A DNA stretch of 64,000 bases from Rhodobacter sp. (GCA_016704435.1 JADJAB010000007.1:62001-126000), one strand, 5' to 3'. Shown: positions 45,229-54,414, counted from the first letter of the stretch. The notes: generated by a model not told the origin, from the sequence alone. Translations and numbers: made by a program.

Positions 45229-46910
45229 AGCAGGCGGGCCAGTTCGGCGGCCAGCACCTCGGGCAGGATCGGCTTGGCGACATGGCCGTCGAAACCGGCA
45301 CGGTGCAGCGCCTCGACCTGGTCGACCAGCACATCCGCCGTCATCGCCACGATCGGCAGGGTCCGCAGCCGCCCGCCCAGGCGCCGGGTCTGCGCCGCGG
45401 TCTGGAACCCGTCCAGCCCCGGCATGTTCACGTCCAGAAGTACCAGGTCCACATCCTCGGAAGGCAGCATCGCCAGCGCCCCGGCCCCCGACGCCGCCTC
45501 GATCACCCGCGCCCCCATGCCGCGCAGGTAGGTGGCTGCGACCAGGCGGTTGCTGGCGATGTCATCGACCACAAGGATGCTGCAACCGGTCAGGTCGGGC
45601 GGGCTGTCGGCGGCGGGATCGCTGGCCGCGGCGGTCTCATAGGCCAGGGTCAGGCGGAAATGCGCGCCCTTGTCCGAGGCCAGAAGGACCAGGTCGCCGC
45701 CCATCCGCCGCGCCAGGTTGCGCACGATGGCCAGCCCGAGGCCGGAGCCGGGGGCGCCCTTGCGGCCCTTGCGGAACGGTTCGAAGATCGCCTCGCGGTC
45801 GGCGGGCGCCACGCCGGGGCCGTCATCGACGACATCGACCCGCAGGATGCCGCCGCTGCCGTCGTCGAAAGGCTCGACCCGGCATTCGGCGCTGACCTTG
45901 CCGTCGGGCGCATGGCGATGCGCGTTCGAGACCAGGTTGGAAAGGCATTGCTGCAGGCGGACGGCGTCGATGCGCACCGGGCCGGGGCAGGGGTCCATGG
46001 TGCGGAATTCCAGCGATCGGCCCGATCTGTCGGCCTGTTCGCCAAGGCGGCGGACAAAGCCCGAGATCTCGTCGCGCAACTGCACGGTGCGTGGCCGCAT
46101 CGGCATCCGGCCCTGGCTGATCGCGTTCATGTCGGTGACGTCGTCGAGGATCGTCGCCAGATTGCGCGCCGAGCCGACCAGCAGGTCCAGCCTGTCGCAC
46201 GACGGCGCCAGCGGGTCACGCGCGATGGCCGCGGCCAGTTCCGCCTGGCCCATGCCGATGATGGCATTCAGGGGGGTGCGCAATTCATGGCTCATCTGCG
46301 CCAGGAACAGCGTCTTTGCCTCGTCCGCGGCGCGGGCGGCGGCCTCGCTTTGCGCCGCCATCCGGTGCAGCCGGTGGTTCGACAGCATGGCGGTGACCGT
46401 ATAGGCCAGCCCGCCGAAAGTCGCCGCCGTCGAGATGGCAAATCCGGCGATGTCGTCGCGGGCCAGCCAGTAGTGCGCCGTTGTCGCCAGGATGGTTCCG
46501 CCCGCCCCGGCCAGCCCCGCCAGCCCGATCGGCAGATGGATCGACCGGACCGTCGCAAGGTGCATCAGCGTCACCACGGCCATGCCCACGGCAAAGGCCT
46601 TGGCATGGCTGTCGGGGTCGTACCAGGCAAGCCCGGCGGCCAGCACATAGGCCGTCTCGATCACCACCGTCAGCGCCAGCGCCAGCACATAGAACCGCCG
46701 CGAGCGCCCGGCCCGCGCCAGCGCGGCGTTTGCGGCCAGTTCGGTCAGCAGATTGACGGCCCAGAGTACCAGAACGATCTCCGGATCGGCAAAGACGGTC
46801 GCCAGCGCGAAGGCCAGCGCGGTCAGTGCCAGCCGCTCGGGCATCTCGCGCAGCAGGATCTGGCGCTGGCGCTCCATCTCTGCGGTGAGGTCACTGGCCT
46901 GGCGGATCAT
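45225..46910 (-). CDS. Membrane hybrid histidine kinase (HisKA-HATPase-REC)
   Basis: A 561-residue sensor kinase. Residues about 27-180 form up to six membrane helices, with no periplasmic sensor domain obvious. The phospho-acceptor is H208 in 'FLAQMSHELRTPLNAIIGM'. The ATPase domain has 'LQQCLSNLVSNAHRHAP' (N box), 'VDDGPGV' and 'GSGLGLAIVRNLA'. A C-terminal receiver carries 'ILVVDDIASNR' and 'VDLVLLDVNMPGLDG' with the phospho-Asp. No response regulator with an output domain is adjacent. Its start overlaps the DUF6476 stop. Confidence 0.9.
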   Translation of the reverse strand: MIRQASDLTAEMERQRQILLREMPERLALTALAFALATVFADPEIVLVLWAVNLLTELAANAALARAGRSRRFYVLALALTVVIETAYVLAAGLAWYDPDSHAKAFAVGMAVVTLMHLATVRSIHLPIGLAGLAGAGGTILATTAHYWLARDDIAGFAISTAATFGGLAYTVTAMLSNHRLHRMAAQSEAAARAADEAKTLFLAQMSHELRTPLNAIIGMGQAELAAAIARDPLAPSCDRLDLLVGSARNLATILDDVTDMNAISQGRMPMRPRTVQLRDEISGFVRRLGEQADRSGRSLEFRTMDPCPGPVRIDAVRLQQCLSNLVSNAHRHAPDGKVSAECRVEPFDDGSGGILRVDVVDDGPGVAPADREAIFEPFRKGRKGAPGSGLGLAIVRNLARRMGGDLVLLASDKGAHFRLTLAYETAAASDPAADSPPDLTGCSILVVDDIASNRLVAATYLRGMGARVIEAASGAGALAMLPSEDVDLVLLDVNMPGLDGFQTAAQTRRLGGRLRTLPIVAMTADVLVDQVEALHRAGFDGHVAKPILPEVLAAELARLL

Positions 46911-47239
46911 TCGGTCCCCGTCCCGGCCGGTCCTTCCGGGTCCAGCCGAACCTCCTGGCGCAGCCGCCCGTCCTGCGCGAAGACCAGGATGCGGCCGTCG
47001 GTCGTCACCACCGCGGTCCAGCCCTGCCCGAAGGTCACGGCCGAGGCCATTGCCCCCGCCGGCATCGCCAGCGCCTGCGGCACCTCGGGGCCGACGGGCA
47101 GCGCCTGCGGCATCCGGGTGACAAGCAGGGCAACGACGGTTATGACACCGCCGATCATGGTCAGCGTCAGCACGATGACCAGCCACTTCAGAAATCTCAG
47201 CGAGGGCGGCAGCCCTTCCGCCTCCGGAGCGTCAGTCAT
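46907..47239 (-). CDS. DUF6476-family single-helix membrane protein
   Basis: A 110-residue protein with one helix (about residues 18-41, 'LVIVLTLTMIGGVITVVALL') and a short extracytoplasmic domain ('GWTAVVTTDGRILVF'). I recognise it as the DUF6476 type of Rhodobacterales. It is coupled to the hybrid kinase (ATGA overlap). Its start codon overlaps that of the divergent RluA-type gene. Confidence 0.75.
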   Translation of the reverse strand: MTDAPEAEGLPPSLRFLKWLVIVLTLTMIGGVITVVALLVTRMPQALPVGPEVPQALAMPAGAMASAVTFGQGWTAVVTTDGRILVFAQDGRLRQEVRLDPEGPAGTGTE

Positions 47240-48302
47240 GCAGGACCCTTTCGATGACGAGGCCGGAGAAGATGGTCCGGCGGGCGGTGTCGTGACCGTC
47301 ACCCTGCCGGATGACGCCCCCCCGCGCCTTGATAAGGCGCTTGCGGCGGCGGTGCCAGAGAAAGCGGCGCTGTCGCGCTCGCGCCTGATGCGGATGATTG
47401 GTGAAGGGGCGGTCAGTCGGGGCGGCGTGGTGGTCACCAACCCGAAGGAGAAGGTGGCGCCGGGCGAGGTCTGGGACATCCGCCTTTCCCCCGCCACCGA
47501 GGCGAATCTGCGGCCCGAGGCCATTGCTCTGACGGTGGTCCATGAGGATGCCGATCTGATTGTCATCGACAAGGCGGCGGGCATGGTGGTGCATCCCGCA
47601 CCCGGCAGCCCCTCGGGCACGCTTGTCAACGCCCTTCTGCACCATTGCGGCGACACGCTGTCCGGCATCGGCGGCGAACGGCGGCCCGGCATCGTCCACC
47701 GGATCGACAAGGACACCACCGGCCTCTTGGTCGCGGCCAAGTCCGACCGCGCGCATCACGGCCTGGCGGCGCAGTTCGAGGCGCATACCGTGACCCGGCA
47801 CTATCTGGCCCTTGTGCATGGCGTGCCGAGTGGGGCCGATCCGCGTTTGCGCGGCACCCGCGGTGTCAGCTTCGAGGCCGGCGGCGTGATCCGCATCGCT
47901 ACCGGCCTTGCGCGCCACCGCACCGACCGCCAGCGTCAGGCCGTGGTCTGGGACGGGCAGGGCCGCCATGCGGTGACCCGTGTCCGCGTGCTCGAAGGCT
48001 TTGCCGGCCAGGCGGCGCTGGTGGAATGCTGGCTGGAAACCGGGCGGACGCATCAGATCCGCGTCCACATGGCCCATGCCGGGCACGGGCTGATCGGTGA
48101 CCAGACCTATGGCGGCAAGCGCCGGCTGTCGGAAAAGCTGCTGGGACAGGGCGCGGCTCTGGGCAACACCTTCCCGCGCCAGGCGCTGCATGCCGCCAGC
48201 CTGGGCTTCGACCATCCGGTGACCGGCGCGCGGCTGGAATTCGCAGCCCCTCTGCCGCCCGACATGGCGGCGCTGCTGGAGGCGCTGCGCCGTGGCGCCT
48301 GA
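47238..48302 (+). CDS. RluA-family pseudouridine synthase (RluD-like)
   Basis: Converts uridines of 23S rRNA (or tRNA) to pseudouridine. The 354-residue protein has an S4 RNA-binding domain near residues 25-85 and the catalytic motif 'PGIVHRIDKDTTGLLVAA' (Asp at about 159), followed by 'TRHYLALVHGVP' and 'ETGRTHQIRVHMAHAGH'. ATG start at 47238 shares bases with the start of the divergent DUF6476 gene. Exact target positions are unknown. Confidence 0.92.
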   Translation: MQDPFDDEAGEDGPAGGVVTVTLPDDAPPRLDKALAAAVPEKAALSRSRLMRMIGEGAVSRGGVVVTNPKEKVAPGEVWDIRLSPATEANLRPEAIALTVVHEDADLIVIDKAAGMVVHPAPGSPSGTLVNALLHHCGDTLSGIGGERRPGIVHRIDKDTTGLLVAAKSDRAHHGLAAQFEAHTVTRHYLALVHGVPSGADPRLRGTRGVSFEAGGVIRIATGLARHRTDRQRQAVVWDGQGRHAVTRVRVLEGFAGQAALVECWLETGRTHQIRVHMAHAGHGLIGDQTYGGKRRLSEKLLGQGAALGNTFPRQALHAASLGFDHPVTGARLEFAAPLPPDMAALLEALRRGA

Positions 48303-48419
48303 ACATGGGTCATGATCGCTGACATTCCCTTGATCGGGTGGTCACATTCCTTCACGCGCGACGGAACGATGCACAACTTTCGTTCATAAGACAGTGATAG
48401 GCATCCGGTCGCGCTCTAC

Positions 48420-48448
48420 TTGACCGGCAAACCATGTCACCATAATTA
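48420..48448 (+). promoter_or_regulatory. Sigma-70-type promoter of rpoH
   Basis: TTGACC (48420-48425), 17 bases, TAATTA (48443-48448) is a near-consensus housekeeping promoter. Transcription would start around 48455, leaving about 13 bases before the ATG at 48468. The same TTG could be read as an in-frame start codon of rpoH, but it is more likely the -35 element. Confidence 0.7.
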
Positions 48449-48467
48449 CTTCGATCCCCGGGGGCTG

Positions 48468-49391
48468 ATGGCACCGGGGCAGACATCAGGGGGCAACACG
48501 AGCACCTATGCAAACCTTCCCGCGCCCAGTCCCGAACAGGGGCTGAACCGGTACATGCAGGAGATCCGCAAGTTTCCGCTGCTGGAACCGGAAGAAGAAT
48601 ACATGCTGGCCAAGCGCTGGGCCGATCACCAGGACACCGAAGCCGCGCATCGGATGGTGACCAGCCATCTGCGGCTGGCCGCCAAGATCGCCATGGGCTA
48701 CCGCGGCTATGGCCTGCCGCAGGCCGAGGTGATCTCGGAGGCGAACGTCGGCCTGATGCAGGCGGTCAAGCGGTTCGACCCGGAAAAGGGGTTCCGGCTG
48801 GCCACCTATGCGATGTGGTGGATCCGCGCCTCGATCCAGGAATACATCCTGCGGTCGTGGAGCCTGGTCAAGCTGGGCACCACTTCGGCGCAGAAGAAGC
48901 TGTTTTTCAACCTGCGCAAGGCCAAGGCCAAGGTCGGCGCGCTGGAAGAGGGCGATCTGCGGCCCGAGAACGTGGCCAAGATCGCCACCGCCCTCAGCGT
49001 CACCGAGGCCGAGGTGATTTCGATGAACCGCCGGCTGGCGGGCTCGGACGCGTCACTGAACGCGACGATCGGCTCGGAAGACGGCGGCATGCAGTGGCAG
49101 GACTGGCTGGAGGATGAAGACAGCGACCAGGCCGGCGATTATGCCGAAAAGGATGAGTTGGACACCCGCCGCGCCCTGCTGGCGCAGGCGATGGATGTGC
49201 TGAACGACCGCGAAAAGGACGTGCTGGTGCAGCGCCGGCTGGCCGAAGACCCCAAGACGCTGGAAGAACTGTCGGAAAGCTATGGCGTCAGCCGCGAACG
49301 CATCCGCCAGATCGAAGTGCGGGCGTTTGAAAAGCTGCAGGCCAAGATGCGCGAACTGGCGCGCGGCAAGGGCATGGTTGTGCCTGCATAA
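48468..49391 (+). CDS. rpoH: RNA polymerase heat-shock sigma factor RpoH
   Basis: A sigma-32 protein of 307 residues. Region 2 holds 'LRLAAKIAMGYRGYGLPQAE' and 'FRLATYAMWWIRASIQEYIL'; the alphaproteobacterial RpoH box is 'QKKLFFNLRKAKAKVGALEE'; region 4 ends with 'TLEELSESYGVSRERIRQIE'. The start at 48468 follows a near-consensus promoter; an in-frame TTG at 48420 would lengthen it by 16 residues but coincides with the -35 box. Most RpoH start a few residues before 'YANLPAPSPEQGLNRYMQE', in line with 48468. A terminator follows the stop. Confidence 0.93.
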   Translation: MAPGQTSGGNTSTYANLPAPSPEQGLNRYMQEIRKFPLLEPEEEYMLAKRWADHQDTEAAHRMVTSHLRLAAKIAMGYRGYGLPQAEVISEANVGLMQAVKRFDPEKGFRLATYAMWWIRASIQEYILRSWSLVKLGTTSAQKKLFFNLRKAKAKVGALEEGDLRPENVAKIATALSVTEAEVISMNRRLAGSDASLNATIGSEDGGMQWQDWLEDEDSDQAGDYAEKDELDTRRALLAQAMDVLNDREKDVLVQRRLAEDPKTLEELSESYGVSRERIRQIEVRAFEKLQAKMRELARGKGMVVPA

Positions 49392-49413
49392 GCAGGCGCT
49401 GACACCATGCGGG

Positions 49414-49440
49414 GGCCGTGACCGCGCGTCACGGCCTTTT
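49414..49440 (+). terminator. Rho-independent terminator of rpoH
   Basis: GGCCGTGAC (49414-49422) pairs with GTCACGGCC (49428-49436) over a 5-base loop, followed by TTTTCGTTT. It begins 23 bases after the rpoH stop. Confidence 0.85.
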
Positions 49441-49478
49441 CGTTTGCCGAGGCGCCTGCGGAAAGGTAGGAGGCTGGC

Positions 49479-50171
49479 ATGAGAATGCGCGACACCTTCC
49501 TCAAGCCCATGCACCCCGAGGGCTTCAAGTTTGTTCCCGTCTTTGCGGCGGTGACGCTGGTCCTGTTCTGGCTGTGGCAGCCCCTGGGCTGGATCGGCCT
49601 CGGCCTGACGGTCTGGTGCTATTATTTCTTCCGCGACCCGAAACGCGCGGTGCCGGTGAACAAGGGCCTGCTGGTCAGTCCCGCCGACGGCGTGGTCAGC
49701 CTGATCGGCCCCGCCGTGCCGCCGCCCGAGTTGGACATGGGCCCCGCGCCGCTGATGCGGATTTCGGTCTTCATGTCGGTCTTCAATTGCCATGTGAACC
49801 GCGCGCCGATCGCCGGCAAGGTGACGGCGGTGGCCTATCGGCCTGGCAAGTTCCTGAACGCCTCGCTGGACAAGGCCTCGGAGGACAACGAACGCAACGC
49901 GCTGGCGATCGAGATCGAGGATGGCCGCAAGATCGCCGTGGTGCAGATCGCCGGGCTGGTGGCGCGGCGGATCATGTGCTGGGTGCAGCCGGGGCAGTCG
50001 CTGGCCACGGGCGAGCGTTTTGGCCTGATTCGCTTCGGTTCGCGGCTTGACGTCTATCTGCCCGAAGGCGTGCAGCCGCAGGTCGCGCTGGGCCAGACCA
50101 TGGTCGCGGGCGAAAGCGTGATCTCGCTGATCGGCCAGGATGCGCCCGCCCGCGCCGCAAGGATCATCTGA
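49479..50171 (+). CDS. psd: Phosphatidylserine decarboxylase
   Basis: Makes phosphatidylethanolamine from phosphatidylserine at the inner membrane. The 230-residue short form self-cleaves at the pyruvoyl-forming site S188 in 'LIRFGSRLDVY'. Two hydrophobic helices lie at about 19-50 and the catalytic His region is 'VFNCHVNRAPIAG'. It is coupled to pssA (one-base overlap), the preceding step in the same pathway. Start at 49479; a second ATG two codons later is possible. Confidence 0.95.
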   Translation: MRMRDTFLKPMHPEGFKFVPVFAAVTLVLFWLWQPLGWIGLGLTVWCYYFFRDPKRAVPVNKGLLVSPADGVVSLIGPAVPPPELDMGPAPLMRISVFMSVFNCHVNRAPIAGKVTAVAYRPGKFLNASLDKASEDNERNALAIEIEDGRKIAVVQIAGLVARRIMCWVQPGQSLATGERFGLIRFGSRLDVYLPEGVQPQVALGQTMVAGESVISLIGQDAPARAARII

Positions 50172-50911
50172 TGGACCGCGCACCGCAAGACCCCGAGGCC
50201 GAGCAGCAACTGCACCTTGTCCGGCTGCTGCCGAATTTCGTCTCGATCCTGGCGCTCTGTTCGGGGCTGACGGCGATCCGCTTCGCGATTGCCGGCAACA
50301 TCTCGCTCGCGGTGTTCCTGATCGCCCTTGCGGCGGCGCTGGACGGGCTGGACGGCCGCCTGGCGCGGATGCTGAAATCCGAAAGCGCGATTGGCGCCGA
50401 GTTGGACAGTTTGTGCGATTTTGTCAATTTCGGAGTGGTTCCGGGGCTGGTTCTCTACCTTTGGGGTTTGAGAAGTGAAACCAACATGGGCTGGATCGCG
50501 GTGCTCGTCTATGCCGTGTGCTGCATGCTGCGGCTGGCGCGGTTCAATGTCGGCAGCCGCGAGGCCGTTCCGGCGGAAAAGACCGTGTTCATCGGCGTGC
50601 CCGCGCCCGCAGGCGCCATGCTGGCGCTGCTGCCGATCTATCTGAGCCATGTCGCCTCGTTCCACCTGCCGGCGCCGGTGGTGGCGCTCTGGATGGTGTC
50701 GGTCGGCGCGCTGATGATCAGCCATGTCCGCACCCCCAGCCTGAAGCGGGTGACGATCCCCGCCTCGCTGAGCCGTTTTGCGCTGGTTGGCGCGGTGGCG
50801 GTGGTGGCCTCGCTGATCACCTACCCCTGGGCAACGCTGCTGATGCTGTCGCTGGCCTATCTGGCGGCGATCCTGATTCTGGCCCTGTCGGCATTGCGCA
50901 AACCGGCCTGA
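50171..50911 (+). CDS. pssA: CDP-diacylglycerol-serine O-phosphatidyltransferase
   Basis: A 246-residue membrane enzyme that makes phosphatidylserine. The CDP-alcohol signature is complete: 'DGLDGRLARMLKSES' and 'GAELDSLCDFVNFG', matching D-G-x2-A-R-x8-G-x3-D-x3-D. About six to seven membrane helices follow. Directly after psd, with overlapping stop and start. Confidence 0.95.
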   Translation: MDRAPQDPEAEQQLHLVRLLPNFVSILALCSGLTAIRFAIAGNISLAVFLIALAAALDGLDGRLARMLKSESAIGAELDSLCDFVNFGVVPGLVLYLWGLRSETNMGWIAVLVYAVCCMLRLARFNVGSREAVPAEKTVFIGVPAPAGAMLALLPIYLSHVASFHLPAPVVALWMVSVGALMISHVRTPSLKRVTIPASLSRFALVGAVAVVASLITYPWATLLMLSLAYLAAILILALSALRKPA

Positions 50912-50974
50912 GCCTTGCGGCGGGCACCGCGCGGGCTTAGCCTCGCGCCCGACGTGAAGGCAGGAGGGACGGCC

Positions 50975-51967
50975 ATGCAGACCATGCGGTGGGGCATTCT
51001 GGGCGCGGCGAATTTCGCGCGCCAGCACATGGGGCCGGCGATCCACGCCGCGCATGGGGCGGAACTGGTGGCGCTGGCCACCTCCAGCCCCGCCAAGGCC
51101 GAGGGGTTTCAGGCCTTCTGCCCGGCACTGAAGGTGCATGCAAGCTATGACGCGCTGCTGGCTGACCCCGGCATCGACGCGGTCTACATCCCCTTGCCCA
51201 ACCACCTGCATGTCGAGTGGACGCTGAAGGCGCTGCGGGCGGGCAAGCATGTGCTGACCGAAAAGCCGATCGCGATGCGCGCCGACGAGATCGACCAGAT
51301 CATTGCCGAGCGTGACCGCACCGGCCTTCTGGCAGCCGAGGCCTACATGATCGTCCACCACCCGCAATGGCAGCGCGCCAGGGAATGGCTGGAGGCGGGC
51401 GAGATCGGCACCCTGCGCCATGCCGATGCAGCGTTTTCCTTTCACCTGACCGATACCGCCAACATCCGCAACCGCCCTGACACTGGCGGCGGATCCCTGC
51501 GCGACATCGGCGTCTACACCTTCGGCTCTACCCGCTTCGTGACCGGGGCCGAGCCAGTGGCGCTGGAATCGCGCATCCGCTGGGAGAACGGCATCGACAG
51601 CCACGCCCATGTCTTCGGCACCATGAAGGGGCCGGGGGGCAGTTTCACCTATGCCTCGATGACCTCGATGCGGCTTTACAACCGCCAGGTGGTGACGTTC
51701 CAGGGCGACAAGGGCATGATCCGCGTCGAAGGCGGGCCGTTCAACGCCAATGTCAACGATCTGGCCAAGGTGGAACTGCACGTCCAGGGCAACCGGGTCA
51801 TCACCGACCGTTTCCCCACGGCGAACCACTACAAGCTGCAGGTCGAGGCGTTTGGCCGCACGGTGCGCGAAGGCGTGCCCTATCCCTGCCCGCTGGAATT
51901 CGTGCGCGGCACGCAAGCGATGATGGACATGGCCTATGACGCGGCAAAGGACATCTCGCTTTCCTGA
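50975..51967 (+). CDS. Gfo/Idh/MocA-family oxidoreductase
   Basis: NAD(P)-dependent sugar/inositol-type dehydrogenase, 330 residues. Rossmann motif 'WGILGAANFARQHMGPAI' (6-23) and the catalytic Lys in 'GKHVLTEKPIAM' (about 89-100). A strong AGGAGGG site at 50962-50968 fixes the start. The substrate is not predictable; the neighbourhood gives no hint. Confidence 0.9.
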   Translation: MQTMRWGILGAANFARQHMGPAIHAAHGAELVALATSSPAKAEGFQAFCPALKVHASYDALLADPGIDAVYIPLPNHLHVEWTLKALRAGKHVLTEKPIAMRADEIDQIIAERDRTGLLAAEAYMIVHHPQWQRAREWLEAGEIGTLRHADAAFSFHLTDTANIRNRPDTGGGSLRDIGVYTFGSTRFVTGAEPVALESRIRWENGIDSHAHVFGTMKGPGGSFTYASMTSMRLYNRQVVTFQGDKGMIRVEGGPFNANVNDLAKVELHVQGNRVITDRFPTANHYKLQVEAFGRTVREGVPYPCPLEFVRGTQAMMDMAYDAAKDISLS

Positions 51968-52033
51968 TCAGGATCAGCGCCAGCCGTTCCGGACCCCTGT
52001 AGAATCGGGCCGAAACCCAAAGGAGGTTCGGCC

Positions 52034-52465
52034 ATGAAGCCAGTATCCACGCTGTATTGCATCGCTGACGAAGCCGGGTTCCGGCTGCTGCGCGGGGCGG
52101 GGTCCGAGATGCGCGAGCTATCCGCCGTCACAGCCGCATCGCTGGGCGACGTAGACCACCAGTTCTCCGGCAGCGGGCGCAACCGCCACGGTGGTGGTAC
52201 CAGCTTCGGCCATGAAACGAAATCCGAGGCCGAGATCGAGCGGCCGCGCCTGGCGCGCCATGTCGTCCGCGCCCTGCAAGCCGAGTGGGACAAGGGGCAG
52301 GCCGATCGGATCGTGCTGGCTGCCGGCCCGAAGATGCTCGGCGCGCTGCGCGACGTCCTGCCCAAGGCATTGGCCGGGCATATCGTGGCCGAACTCTCCA
52401 AGGATTTGTCAGATGTGCCAGCGCATGCCCTGGCCGAGCATCTGAGGGGTCAGATCCCGCTCTGA
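52034..52465 (+). CDS. Host attachment-family protein (baeRF-like)
   Basis: A 143-residue cytosolic protein of the 'host attachment protein' family named after Agrobacterium, a bacterial release-factor-like (baeRF) fold. Marks are the start 'TLYCIADEAGFRLLRGAG' and the tail 'IVLAAGPKMLGALRDVLPKA' with 'ELSKDLSDVPAHALAEHL'. The direct biochemical role is unknown and the name does not prove adhesion. AAAGGAGG upstream of the ATG. Confidence 0.85.
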   Translation: MKPVSTLYCIADEAGFRLLRGAGSEMRELSAVTAASLGDVDHQFSGSGRNRHGGGTSFGHETKSEAEIERPRLARHVVRALQAEWDKGQADRIVLAAGPKMLGALRDVLPKALAGHIVAELSKDLSDVPAHALAEHLRGQIPL

Positions 52466-52520
52466 CGGCGTAGGGTGCGTGGTTCCGCGGGCCTTGCCTG
52501 CGGGGTCACGCACCGCCCGT

Positions 52521-54347
52521 TCACGCTTCCATCGCTTCCAGTTCGTCGATGAAGCCCGCGATCATGCTGAGGCCCTTGTCCCAAAAGGCGGGGTCGGAAA
52601 GGTCCAGCCCAAAGGGCGCCAGCAACTCCTTGTGGTGCTTTGACCCGCCGGCCTTCAGCATCTCGAAATACTTCGCCTGGAAGTCCGGCAAGCCGCCCTC
52701 ATAGGCGGCATACAAAGCGTTCACCAGCCCGTCTCCGAAGGCATAGGCATAGACGTAGAACGGCGAATGCACGAAATGCGGGACATAGGCCCAGAAGGTC
52801 TCATACCCGTCCATGAATTCGAAAGCATCGCCAAGGCTTTGCGCCTGCACGCTCATCCACAGGGCGTTGATGTCATCCGGCGTCAGCTCGCCCTCGGCGC
52901 GGGCGGCATGCAGCTTGCACTCGAAATCGTAAAAGGCGATCTGGCGGACGACCGTATTGATCATGTCCTCGACCTTGCCGGCCAGCAGGGTCTTGCGCTC
53001 CGCGGGTGTCTTCGCCTGTTCCAGCAACCGCCGGAAGGTCAGCATCTCGCCGAAAACGCTGGCGGTTTCGGCCAGTGTCAGCGGCGTTGCCGACAGCAAT
53101 TCCCCCTGGCCGGCCGCCAGCACCTGATGCACGCCGTGGCCCAGCTCATGCGCCAGCGTCATCACGTCGCGCGGCTTGCCCAGGTAGTTCAGCATCACAT
53201 AGGGATGCACCGTCGTCACCGTCGGATGCGCGAAAGCGCCCGGAGCCTTGCCCGGCTTCACCCCCGCATCGATCCAGCCCCGGCGAAAGAACGGTTCCGC
53301 CAGATCGGCCATTTCCGGCGCGAAGGCGCCATAGGCGCCCATCACCACCGCCTCGGCTTCGGCCCAGCCCACCGTCTTCGGCGCCTCCAGTGCCAGCGGC
53401 GCATTGCGGTCCCAGACCTGCAGCTTGTCCAGCCCCAGCCACCTGGCCTTCAGCCGGTAATAGCGGTGCGACAGCTTCGGATAGGCCGCGACCACGGCGT
53501 TGCGCAGCGCCTCCACCACCTCGGGCTCGACATGGTTCGACAGGTGCCGGCCGTATTGCGGGCTGGGCATCTTGCGCCAGCGGTCGTGGATTTCCTTTTC
53601 CTTCGCCAGCGTGTTGTGGACCCGCGCGAACAGCTTGAGATGCTTGTCAAACACGACGGCCAGCGCCCGCGCCGCCGCCTCGCGCCTGGTCCGCACCGGA
53701 TCGGTCAGCAGGTTCAGCGTCGCCTCCAGGTTCAGCTCTTCGGCCTCGCCCTCCACTGCGAACATCAGCCCCGCCATGGTCTCGTCGAACAGCTTGTTCC
53801 ACGCACTTGCCCCCACGACACCGGTATCATGCAGGAACTTCTCCAACTCGTCCGACAGCTGGTGCGGCCGCATCGCCCGCAGCCGGTCGAACACCGGCTT
53901 GTAGCGCGCCAGATCGGCATTCGCCGCCAGCAGCCGCGCCAGATGCGCATCCTCCAGCCGGTTGAACTCCAGGCTCCAGAACACCAGCGGCGTGGTGAAA
54001 TCGGTGACCCGGCCCTCGGCATCCGACATGAACTTGGCCCGGCCACTGTCCATGGTGTTCTGGTAGTAGCGCAGTCCGGCAAACGACATGATCCGCCCGG
54101 CGGTGATCTCGATCTCTTCATAGGCCTGCACGGCCACCAGCAGCCCCGCCGCGTCCAGGCCGGCCAGCTTGCCCTCGTAGGCGGCTGCGAAACCGGCACA
54201 GGCCTTTTCCAGCCAGCCCATGTCGGCCGCGAATTCCGGCGCGTCGGGACCAGCGTAGAGATCGCTCAGATCCCAGTCCGGCAGTTCTCCGAACCCGCTG
54301 CCAGAGGCATTTGCGTCGAACACGGGGCGGGGCAGCGGCAGCGTCAT
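52521..54347 (-). CDS. pepF: M3-family oligoendopeptidase F
   Basis: A 608-residue zinc oligopeptidase of the cytosol. The metal motif HExxH is in 'VMTLAHELGHGVHQVLA', with the third Glu in 'ETASVFGEML' 25-30 residues later. The start at 54347 is preferred because AAGGATGAG lies just upstream; the ATG at 54377 has a weak site. It degrades peptides of about 7-17 residues in relatives. A repeat unit and the ligase gene lie upstream. Confidence 0.92.
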   Translation of the reverse strand: MTLPLPRPVFDANASGSGFGELPDWDLSDLYAGPDAPEFAADMGWLEKACAGFAAAYEGKLAGLDAAGLLVAVQAYEEIEITAGRIMSFAGLRYYQNTMDSGRAKFMSDAEGRVTDFTTPLVFWSLEFNRLEDAHLARLLAANADLARYKPVFDRLRAMRPHQLSDELEKFLHDTGVVGASAWNKLFDETMAGLMFAVEGEAEELNLEATLNLLTDPVRTRREAAARALAVVFDKHLKLFARVHNTLAKEKEIHDRWRKMPSPQYGRHLSNHVEPEVVEALRNAVVAAYPKLSHRYYRLKARWLGLDKLQVWDRNAPLALEAPKTVGWAEAEAVVMGAYGAFAPEMADLAEPFFRRGWIDAGVKPGKAPGAFAHPTVTTVHPYVMLNYLGKPRDVMTLAHELGHGVHQVLAAGQGELLSATPLTLAETASVFGEMLTFRRLLEQAKTPAERKTLLAGKVEDMINTVVRQIAFYDFECKLHAARAEGELTPDDINALWMSVQAQSLGDAFEFMDGYETFWAYVPHFVHSPFYVYAYAFGDGLVNALYAAYEGGLPDFQAKYFEMLKAGGSKHHKELLAPFGLDLSDPAFWDKGLSMIAGFIDELEAMEA

Positions 54348-54414
54348 CGGCTCATCCTTTTTCGGCTTCCCCGCCATCTAGGCCCTGCCTCCCCCCTCCC
54401 GCAACCCTCTGCTC

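Noticed and set aside
45282..47237. A plus-strand open frame of about 650 codons running into the RluA-type gene
   Set aside because: It lies opposite the histidine kinase, is rich in Arg/Gln/His/Pro as expected for antisense of GC-rich genes, and has no domain. The RluA-type gene has its own start at 47238.
48363..48384. GGAAC ... CGTT upstream of rpoH as a general-stress sigma (EcfG) promoter
   Set aside because: The spacing is 13 bases; the known promoter needs about 16-17.
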